Origin: JAADDG01 sp964450755 | GTDB taxonomy: Bacteria > Campylobacterota > Campylobacteria > Campylobacterales > JAADDG01 | Reading direction: 5' to 3' | Assembly (NCBI GenBank): GCA_964450755.1 | Contig: CAYVDJ010000052.1 | Location: forward strand, 1 to 9,723 | Length of the DNA stretch: 9,723 nt | Shown: positions 6,370 through 9,723 of the stretch, one piece after another | How the letters are laid out: every line of letters starts with the position of its first letter | How positions within the stretch are numbered: position 1 is the first letter of the stretch | The notes under the pieces: model-generated | What the model was told of the DNA's origin: nothing | Database searches by the model: none | The model's input: the letters and a program-made list of their open reading frames with translations, nothing else | Translations under genes and position numbers: made by a program

Positions 6370-6844
6370 CCTGTTTATCCTTTTTCAATCTGTTTTGACA
6401 CTCTTTGCATACACCAAAAAGCTGCATAAGATGATCTTTGATCAAAAAATCATACTTTTTGGCAATCTCATACTGTCTTTTTTCTATTATCTCATCTTCA
6501 AACTCTATTATACTTCCGCATTCGGTACAGATCATATGATCATGGTGAGGTTTGTTTCCAAGTTCATACTTTTTACCCTGCACACCAAAAGAGATAGAAG
6601 TTACTATACCGTTCTCCTCCAAAAGATTCAGAGTTCTATAGATAGTAGCTATACCTACATTCAGTTTCGGATACTTCTGTTTTATCAAAGAGTGAAGAGT
6701 CTCCGGACTGAAATGATCACTGTTTGAATAGAGTACTTTCAAGATCACCTCTCTTTGTCTTGTGAATTTTAGATTATTTGTTTTTAAAAGTTTTTTAAAT
6801 TCTTCCAAAAGAGCATCATAACTCACATTTTCTATCTTTTTCAT
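6359..6844 (-). CDS. fur: Fur-family ferric uptake regulator
   Basis: Metal-dependent DNA-binding repressor controlling iron uptake and storage genes. The 161-aa protein has a winged-helix domain (about 15-95) with recognition helix in VGIATIYRTLNLLEENGIV (63-81), and a C-terminal dimerisation domain with the metal-binding HHDHMICTECG (100-110). Two CxxC pairs (Cys106/109 and Cys146/149) form the structural zinc site, as in the Campylobacter and Helicobacter Fur proteins. His44 and the 100-103 histidines match the regulatory metal site. PerR or Zur cannot be excluded from sequence alone, but the conserved location just before lysS is that of fur in Campylobacter. It lies 16 nt after cvpA with a weak ribosome site (CGGAAC), so it is probably transcribed from the cvpA promoter. 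The stop lies inside the lysS start region. Confidence 0.93.
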   Translation of the reverse strand: MKKIENVSYDALLEEFKKLLKTNNLKFTRQREVILKVLYSNSDHFSPETLHSLIKQKYPKLNVGIATIYRTLNLLEENGIVTSISFGVQGKKYELGNKPHHDHMICTECGSIIEFEDEIIEKRQYEIAKKYDFLIKDHLMQLFGVCKECQNRLKKDKQVDI

Positions 6845-6860
6845 AGCAATGTTCCGTAAA

Positions 6861-7439
6861 TTATTGGTGAGTATCGGCAGTCTGGGTGGAATTACTCTCT
6901 TTCTTTGTTTCTTTTGTTATTGTACTTTTTGTCTCTTCTTTCTCTTCTTTGAGAGGTTTTATCTTTACGATATAAGCTCCGGTTTTCATAAAATAGGGAT
7001 AGATTGCACTTTTTGAAACATATTTTTCAAGATTGCTTTTTATAATCTCTATATTTGCAAGTATATAAAATATAATTGAAAAAATCAAAAATACTTTTAC
7101 TACACCCACAACAAAACCCAATATCTGCTGTATTATGCTCATACTGCCGGAATTGGCAAATCCTGAAAAAAGAGTTCCTAAAAACACGGCTACCAGCCAA
7201 AAAAGAGCAAGTACAACCAAAAAACCGACAAGTGAGAGTGCTGAATGATTTTGAAAATGATAAAAACTTTGATCTATTGTATTACCAACCATATCACCAT
7301 ATCTTGAAGCCACAAATATACCGCCTACCAAACCTATCAGAGAAAAAGACTCTTTTATAAATCCTCTAAATATACCTTTTAACCCCAAAAGCAGGATCAA
7401 AACTACAACGGCAATATCAAAAAGTGAAAAATTTTCCAT
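6861..7439 (-). CDS. cvpA: CvpA family inner-membrane protein
   Basis: A 192-aa integral membrane protein of the CvpA family, named for colicin V production in E. coli and linked to envelope homeostasis; its molecular role is poorly defined. Four hydrophobic segments are visible (about 7-20, 31-45, 68-92 and 104-129). The family's N-terminal hallmark, a short first helix followed by LKGIFRGFIKESFSLIGLVGG (20-40), is present. Residues 160-192 are a soluble, low-complexity Lys/Glu/Thr/Ser-rich tail. It is the first gene of the operon leading through fur, lysS and glyA, the order found in Campylobacter. The ATG follows AAAGG by about 8 nt, and its promoter is at 7512-7520. Confidence 0.93.
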   Translation of the reverse strand: MENFSLFDIAVVVLILLLGLKGIFRGFIKESFSLIGLVGGIFVASRYGDMVGNTIDQSFYHFQNHSALSLVGFLVVLALFWLVAVFLGTLFSGFANSGSMSIIQQILGFVVGVVKVFLIFSIIFYILANIEIIKSNLEKYVSKSAIYPYFMKTGAYIVKIKPLKEEKEETKSTITKETKKESNSTQTADTHQ

Positions 7440-7511
7440 AGCGCTAACCTTTTTCTATTCGATTTTTACCTTTCTCTTTCGCAATTTTCAAATGCATCAA
7501 AGGCTCTTGTT

Positions 7512-7520
7512 ATTATAACA
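7512..7520 (-). promoter_or_regulatory. Extended -10 promoter of cvpA-fur operon
   Basis: On the minus strand this is TGTTATAAT, the third copy of the same extended -10 in the window. Initiation should fall near 7505, giving a leader of about 65 nt before cvpA. The element lies within a 13-bp perfect inverted repeat (7508-7520, TGTTAT-T-ATAACA), which could be a repressor site overlapping the -10; Fur autoregulation is possible but unproven. Confidence 0.6.
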
Positions 7521-7659
7521 TTAAAATTACCGTTTTAGTGATGTTTGGTCACAGCAAAGTATAAAGAGCAGGTGCATTAAATGACCGAGAGCTTTATAAG
7601 ATCAATCAAATTTTTGGAAAATATTTCTTGGATTTAAACAAATTTAATTTATCTTTTAC

Positions 7660-7665
7660 TATAAT
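7660..7665 (+). promoter_or_regulatory. -10 element of the cas6-cas4-cmr1 promoter
   Basis: A perfect TATAAT lies 18 nt before the cas6 ATG, predicting a start near 7672 and a leader of only about 12 nt with the weak site CGGA. Unlike the other three promoters in the window it lacks the upstream TG. The upstream flank is A/T-rich without a clear -35. This is the only promoter-like site I see for the CRISPR-Cas genes. Confidence 0.5.
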
Positions 7666-7683
7666 ATTTTAAAAAAACGGACT

Positions 7684-8412
7684 ATGCCAATGCACTACTT
7701 TGAGATAAATATAACTCTTCTTTTAAAATATGAAATAGATTATAAAAGAAGTCTTGAACCTCTTTCCAAAGTGATCTCATCTTCACTCTGCAAAACCTCA
7801 TTAAAAGAGCTTCATAAAAGAAACTCCTTTAAATATTATGTTTTCAGTAATTTTTTAAAGATATCTTCAAACGGCATATATCCAAAAGGAAAAAACGAAT
7901 TTTTATTTAAAACGGCAGATGAAAAGACAGCTACAAAACTTTTACAGGTGCTTTTTGACTATGAGGACAGATTTTTCAAGATAGAAGAGATATCTATCAA
8001 AAAAGTTTCACAAAAACCCATAAAATCACTCCTTAGCATAAATCCAGTCATAGTTACCTACACCCAAAAAAACTCCAAACCAAAACAATGGACATTTGAA
8101 AGTGAAATCGGACTCGAATATCTAATAGACAATCTGCATAACAACCTGATCAAAAAATATGAAGATTTTTATGGGCAAAAGATACCCAAATGCAAAAATT
8201 TTATAGAGATGATACAGATAAAAAACCAAAAACCTTTGAGTATCTTTTATCATAAAAACGAAAAAGAGTTTAGACTTTTTGGCAATAAATTTTATATCGT
8301 ACCAAAAGACGACGAACTCAGCCAAAAACTCGCCTTTATGGCTTTGTCATCGGGACTTGGAGAAAAAAACGCTCTTGGAGGCGGATTTTGCAGGGGATAT
8401 TTTGATGGTTAA
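7684..8412 (+). CDS. cas6: CRISPR pre-crRNA endoribonuclease Cas6
   Basis: Metal-independent RNase that cuts repeat-containing pre-crRNA into guides. The 242-aa protein fits the double-RRM layout. The N-terminal half has LKELHKRNSFKYYVFSNF (40-57), where His44 and Lys50 keep the six-residue spacing of the catalytic His46/Lys52 of Pyrococcus Cas6; no Tyr sits at the equivalent of Tyr31, the nearest being Tyr20. The C-terminus carries the family glycine-rich loop GLGEKNALGGGFCRG (224-238). The family is recognised from these motifs; the active-site mapping is by analogy. It is the first gene after the divergent promoter region, and its last 8 bp overlap cas4, so the two are translationally coupled. 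Base composition is similar to the flanking core genes. No CRISPR repeat array is visible in the window. Confidence 0.9.
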   Translation: MPMHYFEINITLLLKYEIDYKRSLEPLSKVISSSLCKTSLKELHKRNSFKYYVFSNFLKISSNGIYPKGKNEFLFKTADEKTATKLLQVLFDYEDRFFKIEEISIKKVSQKPIKSLLSINPVIVTYTQKNSKPKQWTFESEIGLEYLIDNLHNNLIKKYEDFYGQKIPKCKNFIEMIQIKNQKPLSIFYHKNEKEFRLFGNKFYIVPKDDELSQKLAFMALSSGLGEKNALGGGFCRGYFDG

Positions 8413-8890
8413 CGGTACTTTGATCAACTATTTTTTTCATTGCAAAACTCAATGTTGGCTCTATGCCAACCGTCTCAATATGGAATACAACAGTCAAAAA
8501 GTAAAAATCGGAAAAACTTTGCACAAAATCCACAGAAAAAGAGTCAAAGAGGTCAGATTCAGCCGTTTTAGCGTAGATAGGATCACAAAAGAGTATGTCA
8601 TAGAGATCAAAAAGTCAGACAGTCATCTCGAATCTGGAAAATGGCAACTCCTTTTCTATCTGTACCGCCTAAAGCAAAAAGGTGTTATAAAAAAAGGAAG
8701 ACTTGAAGTTTTTGAAAAAAATCGTCAAGATAAAAAGAGATTTGAACTTGTATTGGACAAAAAAAAGGAGGAGAGATTGAAAAGGATAATAAAGGATATA
8801 GAAAAACTGATATCCACACCCTACCCGCCAAAACCCGTACTTGAAAAAAAATGTGATAAATGTGCCTATTATGAATACTGTTTTGTGTAA
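8405..8890 (+). CDS. cas4: Cas4 family nuclease (compact)
   Basis: RecB-like nuclease that trims prespacers and helps set PAM and orientation during CRISPR adaptation. The 161-aa protein has Cys13 in YFFHCKTQCWLY, and Cys150, Cys153 and Cys159 in KKCDKCAYYEYC, the four ligands expected for the Fe-S cluster; Cys17 is extra. The nuclease core shows IGKTLH (35-40), Asp58 in SVDRI, Glu67 and Lys69 in VIEIKKS, and the motif GKWQLLFYLYRLK (78-90) with Gln81. I chose the ATG at 8405, not an earlier in-frame one at 8279, because AGGGGAT lies 7-8 nt upstream and the protein then opens with the family's usual 'xGTLINYxxxC'. It overlaps cas6 by 8 bp and ends 11 nt before cmr1. Leu codon TTA is absent, in contrast to the downstream part of cmr1. 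Confidence 0.9.
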   Translation: MVNGTLINYFFHCKTQCWLYANRLNMEYNSQKVKIGKTLHKIHRKRVKEVRFSRFSVDRITKEYVIEIKKSDSHLESGKWQLLFYLYRLKQKGVIKKGRLEVFEKNRQDKKRFELVLDKKKEERLKRIIKDIEKLISTPYPPKPVLEKKCDKCAYYEYCFV

Positions 8891-8901
8891 AGGATGAATG
8901 G

Positions 8902-9723
8902 ATGGAGAAAATTGTATTTGAATGTGAAACTGTTACACCGATGTTTATGTATGGAGCGGATAGCAAAACTCCAGAACTTAGACCGGCTTCTATCAAAGGA
9001 GCAATGAGATTTTGGTGGAGGGCTATTAATGGGAATAGTGATATAGAGAGTCTTAAAAAGGCTGAAAGTGATATTTTTGGGAGTACGGAGAGGAGGAGTA
9101 AAGTAAATATAAGAGTTTCTAATAGAAAAGAAATGAAAGAAAATTATAGCTATTTAATTAATGAAATTAATAATTATAGAGGTATTAAATATAACTTTTA
9201 TCCAATTTTTATGGAAAAAGAGAAAGATGAAAGATATTATTTTAAATCTTTAACTTTTGATTTAATTCTTTCTTCCTATGATGAAAAACTATTTGAAGAG
9301 GCTATTGATTCTCTTATCTTTTTAAATTTCTTTGGTGCATTGGGTTCGAGAAGTAGAAGAGGTGCAGGTTCTATAAAAATAAAAGTAAAAGAAAATAAAG
9401 ATAATTTATTTCAAAAAAAATTAGATTTATTAAATACAAGTCATATAAGAAATAAAGAAAATTTTAAACAACATATTTTAAAAATAAAAAATACAATTAA
9501 TCCTACATCAACAAATCTATATACGAGTTTCTTTAAATCTATTTTTGTTTTTGATTCTCAAAAAGACTGGAAACAAGCATTAAACTTTATAGCTGAACCA
9601 TTTAGTAAGTTCAGAAAAAATAATGAGTTTAAAGTTTTAGAAACGCCCAATTTTGGTTTTCCAATTAGACATAAAAATAAAAGTACCTATATTGGAGGAA
9701 AAGTAGATAGAGATAATAAATTA
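8902..9723 (+). CDS. cmr1: Cmr1 (type III-B RAMP, Cas7-like), 3' partial
   Basis: Subunit of the Cmr RNA-targeting effector complex, positioned at the end distal to the crRNA 5' handle. The 274 codons present contain the family signature TPMFMYGADSK (12-22), ELRPASIKGAMRFWWRA (25-41) and the glycine/arginine motif FFGALGSRSRRGAGS (143-157). The frame is open to the window edge, so the C-terminal part is missing. The ATG at 8902 is supported by AAAGGA about 7 nt upstream; the ATG at 8894 is in another frame. Codons 1-73 are about 37% GC, while the remainder is about 22% GC (hand count), with TTA becoming the main Leu codon, suggesting a mosaic gene. Cmr2/Cas10 and the other Cmr subunits are expected just beyond the window. 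Confidence 0.92.
   Translation, partial: MEKIVFECETVTPMFMYGADSKTPELRPASIKGAMRFWWRAINGNSDIESLKKAESDIFGSTERRSKVNIRVSNRKEMKENYSYLINEINNYRGIKYNFYPIFMEKEKDERYYFKSLTFDLILSSYDEKLFEEAIDSLIFLNFFGALGSRSRRGAGSIKIKVKENKDNLFQKKLDLLNTSHIRNKENFKQHILKIKNTINPTSTNLYTSFFKSIFVFDSQKDWKQALNFIAEPFSKFRKNNEFKVLETPNFGFPIRHKNKSTYIGGKVDRDNKL

Noticed and set aside
7547..7586. GGTCA ... TGACC inverted repeat
   Set aside because: Only 5 bp per arm with a 30-nt loop; expected by chance in 244 bp and not followed by a T run.
7581..7637. 18-codon frame (MTESFIRS...) with AGCAGG upstream in the cvpA-cas6 intergenic region
   Set aside because: Very short, no recognisable motif and no promoter of its own before it; kept only as a possible relic in the junction finding.
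8279..8404. Upstream extension of cas4 to an ATG at 8279
   Set aside because: It would overlap cas6 by more than 130 bp and add a sequence unlike any Cas4 N-terminus; the ATG at 8405 has a good ribosome site and starts at the conserved region.
7684..9723. CRISPR repeat array
   Set aside because: I looked for regularly spaced direct repeats around the cas genes and saw none; the region is almost fully coding.

Overview
The window looks like a chromosomal segment of a Campylobacterota (epsilonproteobacterial) organism, probably a free-living, deep-branching type (Sulfurimonas, Sulfurovum or Nitratiruptor-like); the genus cannot be fixed from this sequence. The main evidence is the minus-strand order cvpA - fur - lysS - glyA - DUF1882-type gene, which I know from Campylobacter and its relatives. 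Very tight gene packing, AT-rich sequence and extended -10 promoters with no clear -35 also fit.

Layout. (1) 1-1625, minus strand: a short lptM-like lipoprotein gene, nadB (L-aspartate oxidase), and the first codons of an exported protein that runs off the left edge. The lipoprotein stop and the nadB start share a base (TAATG), and nadB is 1 nt from the next gene. (2) 1596-2072, plus strand: a small protein that may carry a DUF721/DciA-like domain. It overlaps the lipoprotein gene head-to-head by 30 bp and the next gene tail-to-tail by 52 bp. (3) 2021-2911, minus strand: an exported matrixin-like zinc metalloprotease with an unrecognised tyrosine-rich C-terminal region and its own promoter. 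(4) 3057-7439, minus strand: the housekeeping operon cvpA-fur-lysS-glyA-DUF1882. Gaps are 0-16 nt, fur and lysS overlap by 11 bp, and lysS starts with TTG. (5) 7440-7683: a 244-bp divergent intergenic region with promoters for cvpA (minus) and cas6 (plus). (6) 7684-9723, plus strand: the start of a type III-B CRISPR-Cas locus, cas6 - cas4 - cmr1, cut off inside cmr1.

How the genes work together: nadB opens de novo NAD synthesis. glyA and lysS serve one-carbon metabolism and translation. Fur is the metal-responsive repressor embedded in the same operon. Cas6 would cut pre-crRNA, Cmr1 would be a subunit of the Cmr RNA-targeting effector complex, and Cas4 would assist spacer acquisition. No CRISPR array, cas1/cas2 or Cas10 lies inside the window.

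Points most worth a second look: the unannotated LptM-like lipoprotein upstream of nadB; an identical 9-base promoter element (TGTTATAAT) used three times, once apparently for a leaderless transcript; a sharp intragenic drop in GC and change in codon use inside cmr1 near 9120; the metalloprotease's C-terminal region; and a possible primase-like (AEP) relationship of the DUF1882 protein.
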